Source of the DNA: an uncultured Bacteroides sp.
GTDB lineage: Bacteria > Bacteroidota > Bacteroidia > Bacteroidales > Bacteroidaceae
Direction: 5' to 3'
DNA: 64,000 nt
Assembly: GCA_947646015.1 (NCBI GenBank)
Contig: CANSEY010000003.1
Coordinates: forward strand, 124,001-188,000
Shown here: positions 26,669-35,451 of the stretch, piece by piece
Layout of the letters: each line of letters opens with the position of its first letter
Numbering within the stretch: the first letter of the stretch is position 1
Program-made: the position numbers and the translations under genes
Notes under the pieces: model-generated
The model's input: only the letters and a program-made list of their open reading frames with translations
Databases searched by the model: none
Told to the model about the DNA's origin: nothing

Positions 26669-27988
26669 TTAAAAATTCAATTGAATACGAAGCCCCAGAA
26701 TACCATAAGCATTCCCTCCTTTACCCAACAATTCATCTACTTCCTCGGGTTTATAGGCAATCTCTCCGTTCGATTTATACCCTACCGCTGCCTGTCCGAA
26801 GGCATTGGCATATTTATCATTATCTACATATGAATAATTGAGCTGAAATTTAAGATTCCGGGTAGCATAATAATTCACTCCGAATGTCCATCCGTTGGAC
26901 GATCCCCCCATCACTTCTGTTCCGTTCAGGTCGATACGGTCAAAACGGGCTGCCAATTCTATATCCCCCCAACTGCGTCCGAACGATGGCTGCGAGAAGG
27001 CTCCACGCGATTTACTATATCGTTGCTGCCCACCGAACAAAAGATAAGCCGCCTGCACATAGAAGCCGTTGAACTTCTCTGTTGCCAACCCTTCCATACG
27101 CACCGTATTGTTCATGATATACTCTCCCTGAAAGCGAAAACCTCTGTAAAATCCGGCCAGTTCGGCACCGGCCAACCAATCGTGACTGACAGAAGCAATC
27201 GGCGATGTATCCAGAAACTTGATTTTGTTAATATAAGAAAGTGATCTTGTACTATATCTCACAGTATTCGGCATCAGCGAACCGACTGTTGTCTTCGGAG
27301 TACGATAAGATGCGGCTATTCCCAAATGAAGACCTTTTACCTTATCTGCCGAAACCGGTTGCCAGACAGCACGGGCTGTAACCGATATTCCTTCATCCTC
27401 CCCCGCTTTATTATTACTTTCGGAATAGTCTTTCTCTTTGTTACCTTCTATCTTTTTAAAATGTACACCCGCTACTCCCAGAAACTGGTCATGTTCCCAG
27501 GTTCCCTGTACACCGATATGATATTCCGGAGCAAATGCAGATACCACGTTCGCCTTTTCCATGAACCACAAATCGCCCGAGGAGGTCATTGCAGCCATGC
27601 CAAAACTCTCTTTAAAATTACCTGCCCTAAAATAAAGCCCATTCGGGAAAGCATATTTAATGAAACAGTCCTTCAATGAAAAGCCACCGTCGGTAAGATC
27701 CATTTCTATCTTACCGGACAACCTTTTGCCAAAAGCAGCAGTAGCTCCCAAACGTACACGCCTGAATCCGACACCGTTGCCTATGGGCTGGTAGTCTTCT
27801 CCAAAGAACATAGCTCCGTCTGCCTGGATGCGCCCATTGAAAGTCAGTTTAAACTTATTGTCCTCCGAACTGAAGGTTAATGACTCTTTCTTCACCTCAG
27901 GAAGAAAAGATTTAGACTCCTGGGCAGAAACCATTCCCAGACAAGTAATTGAGAAGATAGAAAAAATAGTAATCAGTTGCTTGTTCAT
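26669..27988 (-). CDS. Phosphate-selective porin O/P family outer membrane protein
   Basis: 439 residues with a signal peptide (cleavage after VSAQ, about 22). The barrel belongs to the OprO/OprP family: FKLTFNGRIQADGAMFFGEDY near the start, GVGFRRVRLGATAAFGKRLSGKIEMDLT, and FKESFGMAAMTSSGDLWFMEK, with a terminal LGLRIQLNF strand ending in Phe. These porins pass phosphate or pyrophosphate; ligand choice here is inferred. It is the first gene of a likely operon with the CYTH and MgtC-type genes. Confidence 0.88.
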   Translation of the reverse strand: MNKQLITIFSIFSITCLGMVSAQESKSFLPEVKKESLTFSSEDNKFKLTFNGRIQADGAMFFGEDYQPIGNGVGFRRVRLGATAAFGKRLSGKIEMDLTDGGFSLKDCFIKYAFPNGLYFRAGNFKESFGMAAMTSSGDLWFMEKANVVSAFAPEYHIGVQGTWEHDQFLGVAGVHFKKIEGNKEKDYSESNNKAGEDEGISVTARAVWQPVSADKVKGLHLGIAASYRTPKTTVGSLMPNTVRYSTRSLSYINKIKFLDTSPIASVSHDWLAGAELAGFYRGFRFQGEYIMNNTVRMEGLATEKFNGFYVQAAYLLFGGQQRYSKSRGAFSQPSFGRSWGDIELAARFDRIDLNGTEVMGGSSNGWTFGVNYYATRNLKFQLNYSYVDNDKYANAFGQAAVGYKSNGEIAYKPEEVDELLGKGGNAYGILGLRIQLNF

Positions 27989-27998
27989 CCGTCTTTTT

Positions 27999-28100
27999 AG
28001 TGATTAGCGATTTATTAGCAGTGATTAGCAGCTAATAACCGGTGATCAGTACGATTCATCCACCCGGTACCAATCACTAATTGTCAGTCACTAATCACTC
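27999..28100. repeat. Intergenic repeat with GTGATTAG units
   Basis: AGTGATTAGC occurs at 27999 and again at 28020, and the reverse units AATCACTAA and CTAATCACT occur at 28073 and 28091. The stretch can fold into an imperfect hairpin. It lies between the small membrane gene and the porin gene; role unknown. Confidence 0.5.
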
Positions 28101-28104
28101 ACTC

Positions 28105-28239
28105 TCAGCCCAAAAGAGAAAAACCGATAATCATAGCCAATGCCAGGATAACCAGCGAGACAAAAACTATCTTAACAACCTTTTTGGCTTGTTCTTCTTC
28201 TTTCTTGCTGTGTGTTACTTTTTTCTTATTCTTACTCAT
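28105..28239 (-). CDS. Small basic single-pass membrane protein (44 aa), function unknown
   Basis: An ATG to TGA frame of 44 codons reading MSKNKKKVTHSKKEEEQAKK and then a 22-residue hydrophobic helix ending FSLLG. The basic and acidic charged head followed by one membrane segment is a coherent small-protein design. The charged half is inward by the positive-inside rule. It lies between the porin and prfB genes, all on the minus strand, and the prfB terminator lies upstream of it. I do not recognise a family. Confidence 0.65.
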   Translation of the reverse strand: MSKNKKKVTHSKKEEEQAKKVVKIVFVSLVILALAMIIGFSLLG

Positions 28240-28334
28240 AATCGTTAGCTTTAAAGTTCAACGCTAACAAAGTAAGAACAAATCTTTTAACCTGCCAAAA
28301 ATATAGAGAATAAAATGACGGACAAAGAAAGGAA

Positions 28335-28376
28335 ATAAAAAAACATCCCCCGGAGCAGAAAAATCCGGAGGATGTT
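28335..28376 (-). terminator. Rho-independent terminator of prfB
   Basis: On the minus strand AACATCCTCCGGA pairs with TCCGGGGGATGTT (28342-28376 on the plus strand), followed at once by a T run (TTTTTTTATTT). It lies 15 bases after the prfB stop codon. Confidence 0.85.
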
Positions 28377-28391
28377 ACAATTCTGTTATTT

Positions 28392-29508
28392 TTAAGCTTC
28401 TTCCGAAGAAAATTCCATCAGATAGGCTTTGATAAATCCTTCTATTTTTCCATCCATCACTCCGTTTACATCAGAGGTCTGGAAGTTAGTGCGATGGTCT
28501 TTTACACGACGGTCGTCAAAGACATAGCTTCGTATCTGTGACCCCCATTCGATTTTTTTCTTACCGGCTTCCACTTTAGCCTGTTCTGCCATGCGGTGCT
28601 GCAATTCTTTATCGTAAAGAATAGAACGCAACTGACGCATTGCATTTTCACGATTTTTGGGCTGGTCACGGGTTTCGGTATTCTCTATCAGGATTTCCTC
28701 TTCCTCACCGGTATAAGGATCCTTGTATTGATAGCGTAAACGAACGCCGGACTCTACCTTATTGACGTTCTGTCCACCGGCACCTCCCGAACGGAAAGTA
28801 TCCCAAGAGATACAGGCCGGCAAAATATTTACCTCGATGCTGTCATCCACCAATGGAGTGACAAACACGGAAGCAAAAGAAGTCATACGCTTACCCTGCG
28901 CATTATAAGGGGAAACACGAACCAAACGATGTACACCGTTCTCACCTTTCAAATACCCGTAGGCATAGTCGCCTTCAATCTGTATGGTACAAGTTTTAAT
29001 ACCCGCTTCATCACCTTCCTGCAAGTTGGCCATGGTTGCTTTATAACCATTGGTCTCGGCATAACGGAGATACATACGCATCAGCATCGATGCCCAATCC
29101 TGACTCTCCGTACCACCGGCACCGGAGTTAATCTTCAGTACGCAACTCATTTGGTCGGCCTCATCACGAAGCATGTTCTGCAATTCCAGATTCTCGACAT
29201 GCTCTAATGCCTTTGCATAGGCCTCGTCTACTTCTTGTTCGGTAACCAGTTCGTCTTTATAAAAATCGAAAGCCAGTTCCAGTTCGTCTGTCAGTGTCTT
29301 GACATCATTGTATCCCTCAATCCACTTTTGCAGTCCCTTCACCAGTTTCATTTGTGCTTCGGCTTTCTTCTGGTCATCCCAGAAACCCGGAGCCTGCGTT
29401 CTTAATTGTTCTTCTTCGACCTGAATTTTCTTCCCGTCGATGTCAAAGATACCTCCTCAGCGCATCAGTGCGCTCTTTCACGTCTTTAAGTTGTTCAATA
29501 GTAATCAT
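28392..29508 (-). CDS. prfB: Peptide chain release factor 2, with programmed +1 frameshift
   Basis: 371 residues after frameshifting. The first frame starts with ATG at 29508 and gives MITIEQLKDVKERTDALRRYL before an in-frame TGA (29443-29445). The site is the classic one: AGGAGG, three bases, then CTT TGA C. A +1 slip on CTT gives GAC and continues as DIDGKKIQVEEEQL into the main frame. The main frame has the GGQ loop (SGGAGGQNVNKVESG) that triggers peptide release. RF2 reads UGA and UAA and thus controls its own level through the UGA. The anticodon-like tripeptide is SPY (VRVSPYNAQGK), where E. coli has SPF. The frame that begins at 29351 is only the C-terminal part. Confidence 0.95.
29443..29457 (-). 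promoter_or_regulatory. RF2 programmed frameshift site
   Basis: On the minus strand: AGGAGG TAT CTT TGA. The Shine-Dalgarno-like AGGAGG lies three bases before CTT, the known spacing for +1 slipping. When RF2 is scarce the ribosome shifts and makes full-length RF2. Confidence 0.95.
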
Positions 29509-29568
29509 ACTTCTTTTTTATGGTTTTCATTAATTATGGGGAGCAAAGATATACAAAATTTTGTGTTC

Positions 29569-31374
29569 TTACTCCTCATACATTTTATCAATTACCTCTT
29601 TATAGTTGCGTGCCACTACCGGACGTTTCAACTTCAGGGTATTAGTCAGTTCCCCTTTTTCCATGCTGAACGGTTCGGGAAGCAACGTAAATCGTTTAAT
29701 CTGTTCGTAATGGGCAAACTGCTGCTGCAACGTATCGATACGTGCGCGGAACAAAGCAGTAATTTTAGGATGCTCCAACAATTCGGCCATATCTTTGTAT
29801 TCGATGCCTTTCTCTTTGGCATACTGTTTCACAAAACCGTATACCGGTACAATCAGTGCAGATACAAACTTACGCTGATCGGCAATAATAGCTATCTGAT
29901 CGATATAACGGTCGATAACCAATTTGGTTTCCAATGCCTGAGGAGCGATATATTTTCCGTTCGATGTCTTAAACAGGTCTTTGATACGCTCTGTCAGATA
30001 CAACTGCCCATTTTTAAAATAGCCGGCATCACCGGTATGAAACCAACCTTCTTCATCGATGGCTGCAGCCGTCGCTTCCGCCTTTTTATAATACCCTTTC
30101 GTGATGGTCTTTCCACGAAGCAGAATCTCGTTATCTTCGCCGATCTTCACTTCTACCTCCGGCATCACCTGACCTACCGAACCAATATCATAACCCGTCT
30201 TCGAAGTACACGAAACAGTTGCCGTAGATTCTGTCAAACCATATCCAACCAGCATATCGATACCTACCGAATGTACAAACTCGCAAATTTCATCGGGAAC
30301 AGCAGCACCGGCTGTCGGGAAGAAGTTACCGTTCTCTATTCCGATGGTCTTTTTCAGCAGAGCATAGATAGTCTTCTCATAAAACTTATATTTCAGCTGA
30401 ATCATTCGGGGAGGCGTCTTACCCACCCGCAAATAATCCAAATTATGGATACGGCCTACTTTAATAGCATCCAGCATCAGCATTTTTTTTATTCCGGTGG
30501 TCTCGGCTATTTTTTCCTGAACGCCGGCGTACACTTTCTCCCAAAAACGAGGGACACTACACATCAATGTCGGACGGATTTCTTTAATGGTTGTCTGGAT
30601 ATCGGCCGGACGAAGATTGATGCAGACCTGTACGCCCTTATGCACACAGAGATAAGTCCATGCCTTCTCAAACACATGGGTCAGCGGCAGGAAGTTCATC
30701 GAAACATCCTTATCGGTCATATCTACCAGACGGATATCATGAATACGGAATGCTTCCAAATAGCAAGAATGATGCAACATGACTCCTTTAGGTTCGCCCG
30801 TAGTACCGGACGTATACAGGATGTTTGCCAAATCCTCGGCACTGGCACGTGCCGTACGTTCTTCCACTACTTCATTGTGTGGCAAATCTTTTCCTTTAGC
30901 CAAGAACTCGTCATAGTAAATAGAACTCATATCACGCGGATCTTTCACTACCGCCGGATCAAAAATGATCAATTGTACAAGTGAAGGGCAGAAGCCGAAC
31001 ACACTGAAAGCAGCATCATACTGGAACTGCTCGCCTACAAATAAGAAACGTATCTGGGCATCATTGATGATATATTGAGCCTGTGCCGGAGAACTGGTTG
31101 CATAAAGCGGAATAGTTACTGCACGGTTGGCAAAAGCGGCAAAATCCGTAAACAGACATTCCGGCTTATTTTGAGAGAAAATACCGATATTTTCTTCTTC
31201 CTGTACTCCCAATTCCACCATAGCATTGGCGGCTTGCCTTACAGTTTGCGAAAATTCATTCCAAGAGATAGGTATCCACTGCGCCTTCTCATAGTCACGG
31301 TATTTCAGGGCTGTCTTGTCGCCATACTTTTCAGCCTGACGATGGACCAAGACAGATAAATGATGATAAGTCAT
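29569..31374 (-). CDS. fadD: Long-chain fatty acid--CoA ligase (AMP-binding)
   Basis: 601 residues, the usual size. The ANL-superfamily motifs are present: the P-loop ILYTSGTTGEPKGVML, GYGLTESTATVSC, the hinge/ATP motif GWFHTGDAGYF, and a C-terminal KDLFKTSNGKYIAPQALE with the catalytic Lys region. It activates fatty acids by adenylation and thioesterification, in the cytoplasm or at the inner membrane. It is monocistronic by position, with its own -7 element (31401-31408). The symbol is by family likeness; B. theta-type genomes carry several such ligases, so physiological role is not fixed. Confidence 0.9.
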   Translation of the reverse strand: MTYHHLSVLVHRQAEKYGDKTALKYRDYEKAQWIPISWNEFSQTVRQAANAMVELGVQEEENIGIFSQNKPECLFTDFAAFANRAVTIPLYATSSPAQAQYIINDAQIRFLFVGEQFQYDAAFSVFGFCPSLVQLIIFDPAVVKDPRDMSSIYYDEFLAKGKDLPHNEVVEERTARASAEDLANILYTSGTTGEPKGVMLHHSCYLEAFRIHDIRLVDMTDKDVSMNFLPLTHVFEKAWTYLCVHKGVQVCINLRPADIQTTIKEIRPTLMCSVPRFWEKVYAGVQEKIAETTGIKKMLMLDAIKVGRIHNLDYLRVGKTPPRMIQLKYKFYEKTIYALLKKTIGIENGNFFPTAGAAVPDEICEFVHSVGIDMLVGYGLTESTATVSCTSKTGYDIGSVGQVMPEVEVKIGEDNEILLRGKTITKGYYKKAEATAAAIDEEGWFHTGDAGYFKNGQLYLTERIKDLFKTSNGKYIAPQALETKLVIDRYIDQIAIIADQRKFVSALIVPVYGFVKQYAKEKGIEYKDMAELLEHPKITALFRARIDTLQQQFAHYEQIKRFTLLPEPFSMEKGELTNTLKLKRPVVARNYKEVIDKMYEE

Positions 31375-31400
31375 ATCCTTTGTTGTTAGTTATTCGTCTG

Positions 31401-31408
31401 CAAAGGTA
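31401..31408 (-). promoter_or_regulatory. -7 element of the acyl-CoA ligase gene
   Basis: On the minus strand TACCTTTG matches TAnnTTTG, 27 bases before the ATG at 31374. Confidence 0.55.
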
Positions 31409-31531
31409 TCGTTTAATTTGGAATTATCAGGTGTGAATACTGAATTATTTTGCTCAACAGAGTCAGGCACTTAGCCATATAGCGCCTGATAAATAGTTGT
31501 CTGACAAACTGAAAGATTCAAGTATTATTTG

Positions 31532-31539
31532 TACATTTG
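31532..31539 (+). promoter_or_regulatory. -7 element of the ArgE-like gene
   Basis: TACATTTG matches TAnnTTTG and is followed by C. It lies downstream of the farthest in-frame ATG (31497), so translation must start at the later ATG at 31563. Confidence 0.65.
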
Positions 31540-31562
31540 CATCCATTCAAAGCAAAAAAGAA

Positions 31563-32624
31563 ATGATAGACGAATCCATTACATCCGAAGCTGTCGGCTT
31601 GCTGAAATCTCTTATCAGCATCCCTTCGCCCAGCCGCGAAGAAGAAAAAGCAGCCGACTATCTGCAAAATTATATCGAGGCCGAAGGCATGACCACGGGC
31701 CGTAAAGGAAACAATATCTGGTGCCTGAGCCCTATGTTCGACCTGAAAAAGCCGACAATCCTGCTCAACTCCCATATTGACACTGTAAAGCCGGTCAACG
31801 GTTGGCGGAAAGATCCGTTCACTCCACGCGAAGAGAATGGAAAACTTTATGGATTGGGCAGCAATGATGCCGGTGCCAGTGTAGTAACACTCTTACAGGT
31901 GTTTCTGCAACTATGCCGCAAACAACAAAGTTATAACCTTATTTATCTGGCTTCCTGCGAAGAAGAGGTATCCGGAAAAGGCGGTATCGAAAGTGTATTA
32001 CCGGGACTTCCCCCCATCAGTTTTGCCGTAGTAGGAGAACCCACCGAAATGCAACCTGCCATTGCCGAAAAAGGCCTGATGGTGCTCGATGTCACAGTTA
32101 CCGGAAAAGCAGGACACGCCGCCCGCAATGAAGGTGACAATGCGATATATAAAGTACTGGACGATATTGCCTGGTTCCGCGACTACCGCTTTGCAAAAGA
32201 ATCACCATTACTGGGACCTGTCAAAATGAGCGTTACGGTGATCAATGCCGGTACGCAGCACAATGTCATTCCCGACCGTTGCAGTTTTGTAGTAGATGTG
32301 CGTAGCAACGAACTGTACTCTAACGAAGAGTTGTTTACTGAAATACAAAAGCATATCTCTTGTAAAGCTGAAGCCCGTTCGTTCCGCCTCAACTCTTCAC
32401 GTATCGAAGAAAGCCACCCGTTTGTACAGAAAGCAAAGAAACTGGGACGCGTGCCTTTCGGCTCTCCTACTCTCTCGGATCAAGCTTTAATGGTGTTCCC
32501 CTCAGTCAAGATAGGCCCCGGCCGTTCTTCACGTTCGCATACGGCCGATGAATATATCATGATTAAAGAAATAGAAGAGGCATTGGAATTGTATTTGAAG
32601 ATACTGGACGGACTGGAAATCTGA
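31563..32624 (+). CDS. argE: M20-family deacylase, ArgE-like (acetyl- or succinyl-ornithine/citrulline deacylase)
   Basis: 353 residues from the ATG at 31563, chosen because a good -7 element lies between this and the longer frame's ATG at 31497. M20 metal ligands are visible: NSHIDTVKP (His, Asp), GLGSNDAGASV (bridging Asp), SCEEEVSGKGG (catalytic and metal Glu), GEPTEMQPAIAEKG, and a late His in SRSHTADEYI. Dimerisation-domain residues follow GKAGHAARNEG. Bacteroides make arginine through N-acylated intermediates, and this protein probably removes the acyl group from N-succinyl or N-acetyl citrulline/ornithine in the cytoplasm. The exact acyl group is inferred. Confidence 0.88.
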   Translation: MIDESITSEAVGLLKSLISIPSPSREEEKAADYLQNYIEAEGMTTGRKGNNIWCLSPMFDLKKPTILLNSHIDTVKPVNGWRKDPFTPREENGKLYGLGSNDAGASVVTLLQVFLQLCRKQQSYNLIYLASCEEEVSGKGGIESVLPGLPPISFAVVGEPTEMQPAIAEKGLMVLDVTVTGKAGHAARNEGDNAIYKVLDDIAWFRDYRFAKESPLLGPVKMSVTVINAGTQHNVIPDRCSFVVDVRSNELYSNEELFTEIQKHISCKAEARSFRLNSSRIEESHPFVQKAKKLGRVPFGSPTLSDQALMVFPSVKIGPGRSSRSHTADEYIMIKEIEEALELYLKILDGLEI

Positions 32625-32646
32625 TTTTCCCCTCTCCCTGTCATTC

Positions 32647-32792
32647 GTATAGGATGAAGGTGTCATAACTCACCACAGATTACACAGATTTACACAAAAC
32701 GATTTTAATCTACTGACAACCCATACTAATTATCTGTATAAATCAGTATAATCTGTGGTGAATACGAATTTTGACGCATCTTCATCCTATAC
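32647..32792. repeat. REP-like intergenic palindrome, copy 3
   Basis: Left arm GTATAGGATGAAG (32647-32659) matches right arm CTTCATCCTATAC (32780-32792), and CACCACAGAT pairs with ATCTGTGGTG nearer the middle. This 146-bp element fills almost all of the gap between the convergent ArgE-like and GH78 genes and may also serve as a two-way terminator. Confidence 0.8.
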
Positions 32793-32803
32793 AAACATAT
32801 TTA

Positions 32804-35442
32804 CTATTCGGGAATGACAAAAATGTGTTCGCCCCCCTTCACAGCTTTCGGCTTCTGCCCGGGCAAAACAACAGTAGCCATAGCCGTTGAAGGCAGAACC
32901 AGATGTAACCGGATCTTCCCTTCTTCCCGTCTCCAATCAACCCGGATAGTGCCATACATCGATTCATGGCTGGCTTCTACAAAATCAAGATCGGACAGGA
33001 AACACGGCTGAATTAATATTTTCTTAAAAGCCAGTGCATCCGGTGAAAGATGTATACCTGCCGGATACTTATACATCCAGGCACTGACAGCCCCCATTGA
33101 AGGATGATTCAGAGACGCATCTCCGATACGGCGGGTCACGTCCCAGGTTTCGTACAAAGAAGTCGCCCCGGTTTCTTTGATCCAATATCCCCATGAAGGT
33201 AATGTAGTTTTTGTCAACATCCTATAGGCCGTTTCCGCATAACCGGTCTCCGCCAATACATCAGGTACCATTACGCTGCCGATAAACCCGAAATCAAGAC
33301 TGTAGTCATTGGCTGCTATGATCTTATGCAGATTCTCGGCAAGACGTTCCCTATATGCTTCGGGAACAATATGAAGATAAAGCGGCAAGGCATATGAAAG
33401 TTGCGTTTTATTAGCATAAGACACAGTCTGAGGGTCAAAAAAATGATCGTTAATCCGTTTCTTAAGCTCTTCGGCTTTTGCCAGATACTTTTGTCTGTCT
33501 TCTACACGTCCGGTAAGTTCAGCCATCTGTGCCATCATCAGGTTGTCCCAATACACAAAACCGGTAGCCATGAAATCGACCGGTGTTTCAGCCTTATAGA
33601 ACAACCAGTCACCCAATCCATGATTAATCAATCCCCGTTCATCTTCCGTCGTTTCGATATACTTCAGATAACGTTCGGCAGCCGGATACACCTGACGCAT
33701 GGTTTCGATATCACCGGTATAACGATAAAGATAAGAGGGCACAATGAAGATGGCCGCATCCCAAAGCGGTCCCGCCCAATTGGAATCCCACCTCCGGGAA
33801 GTCGGGGCAATACCGGCTACATTGCCATTTGCCTCCTGCGTATCGATCATATCTTTCACCCACTTGGCATATACATTCCGGCTGTCATAATTGAACATAC
33901 CCGCCTCCTGCACCATAAAGCCATCCGCCATCCATCCATTCTTTTCACGAGTGGGGCAATCGGTCGGTATCCCGAACAGATTACTCAGATATGAGTTTCG
34001 GCAAATATCGAAAATAGTATTGAGTAACTGATCGGAGCATTTGAACCTTCCCACTTCAGCCACATCACTATGCATCCTGAGGGTTTGAAGTTTCACGTCC
34101 GCAACAGTAAGGGGACGATCGGAGGTCAGTTCTATATAGCGGAATCCGTGATACGTGAATGGTGGAATAAAAGTTTCCACCCCCTCTCCTTTCAGGACAT
34201 ATTCATCCGTCTGGATAATTTCACGTTTGTTGCGAGGACGTAAGTGCATGTCAATATTACGCTGGTCGATATTCCCATCTTTCTGAAGCATCTCGGAATG
34301 CCTTAAACGAATCCGGGTTCCGCGTTCTCCTTTTATCTCCAAACGGGGAACTCCGGCTGTGTTGATACCCATATCGAACACGTAGCAAGTATCACTGATA
34401 CAGTTGACAGACACAACAGAAAGAGTATCTGCTGTAGTAATGGAAGGCATCTTCTGTGCTTCGATCAGTGGGGCAGGTGCCGCAGTCAATTTAGCATGTT
34501 GCCAAGAGACATCATCAAAAAGTTCCGTATCCCACCCTTTCTGTTCCAGACGGGCATCATAGAAAGAGCCTACATAAAGATTATCAAACAGGAGCGGTCC
34601 TGTAGATGTCTTCCATGAAGTATCGGTCGTTATGATATCCTTGCTGCCGTCAGTATAACAGAGATGTATCTCAGCAATCATTTGCGGGCGCTTTCGCCAG
34701 GGTGCCTCATGAAAGTACCACACGGCAGGAGTTTGCTCATTGAACCAGCCATTGCCCAACTGAACCCCTATACAGTTTTTACCATGCCGGAGCAGTCCGG
34801 AAATATCATACGTGAGATAAAGCACCCGCTTACTATAATCCGTAAACCCCGGATCGAGTGCATGATCATTGACAGCCTTCCCGTTAAAGGACAGCCTGTA
34901 ATACCCCAAACCGCTTATATAGCAACGGGCAGAAGCAACCTCTTTGGAAACATCGAACACTTTACGAAACATCGGAGAGGGTTCGTAGTCTTTATCATCC
35001 CATCGGTAATCCAGGAAGCTTCCCAATCCGTTGCCGAAAATTTTCCGGTTTCAAACCACACAAGTTCCGAAACGACCTTCTTATTATTCAGCCACACTTC
35101 TACCCTCCACCAGTATCGGGTGTGAGGACGCAACGTGCTCCCGGCGTAAGAAACCAATTGCTCATCCGACTTCTGTTTGCCGGAATCCCAGATATCAGCC
35201 TCTCCTTGTCGCAACAGTTCCGGAGTAGAAGAGACCAAAATCCTATAGGCCGTTTGCCTACTGGGCACATCGGAAGTGTCCACTTTCCACATCAGACGTG
35301 GGCGCTGCACATCAAGTCCTAAAGGCGTTTTAATGTATTCACACTTCAACGAAGTGATTCTCTTCTTGGCAAAAAGATCTTGACGGAAAGAGAATAACAG
35401 GACGAGAAGCAGAATACCCGGTTTAAGATATCCTATTTTCAT
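32804..35442 (-). pseudogene. GH78 alpha-L-rhamnosidase, broken by a one-base frameshift
   Basis: Two overlapping frames make one enzyme of about 880 residues. The upstream frame (35442 down to about 35000) gives a signal peptide and the N-terminal fibronectin-like region (SLKCEYIKTPLGLDVQRPRLMW, WDSGKQKSDEQLVSYAG) and ends at WITDG. The downstream frame resumes with DDKDYEPSPMFRKVF and holds the jelly-roll domain, the (alpha/alpha)6 barrel (PTDCPTREKNGWMADGF with the likely acid Asp/Glu region) and the C-terminal beta domain. The break is at GATGGGATGAT (CCC on the plus strand at 34999-35001); one more G would restore DG-DDKDYEP. It could be a real mutation, a slippage switch or a sequencing error. 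It sits in the GH51-GH127 cluster. Confidence 0.88.
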
Positions 35443-35451
35443 AAAAACAAC

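Noticed and set aside
29440..30984. A 514-codon frame on the plus strand opposite the acyl-CoA ligase
   Set aside because: It lies almost wholly opposite a gene with complete catalytic motifs. Its translation is rich in His, Phe, Ile and Arg without domain motifs, typical of an antisense shadow.
31497..31562. An upstream ATG for the ArgE-like gene
   Set aside because: The strong -7 element at 31532 lies inside this stretch, so it is not in the transcript.
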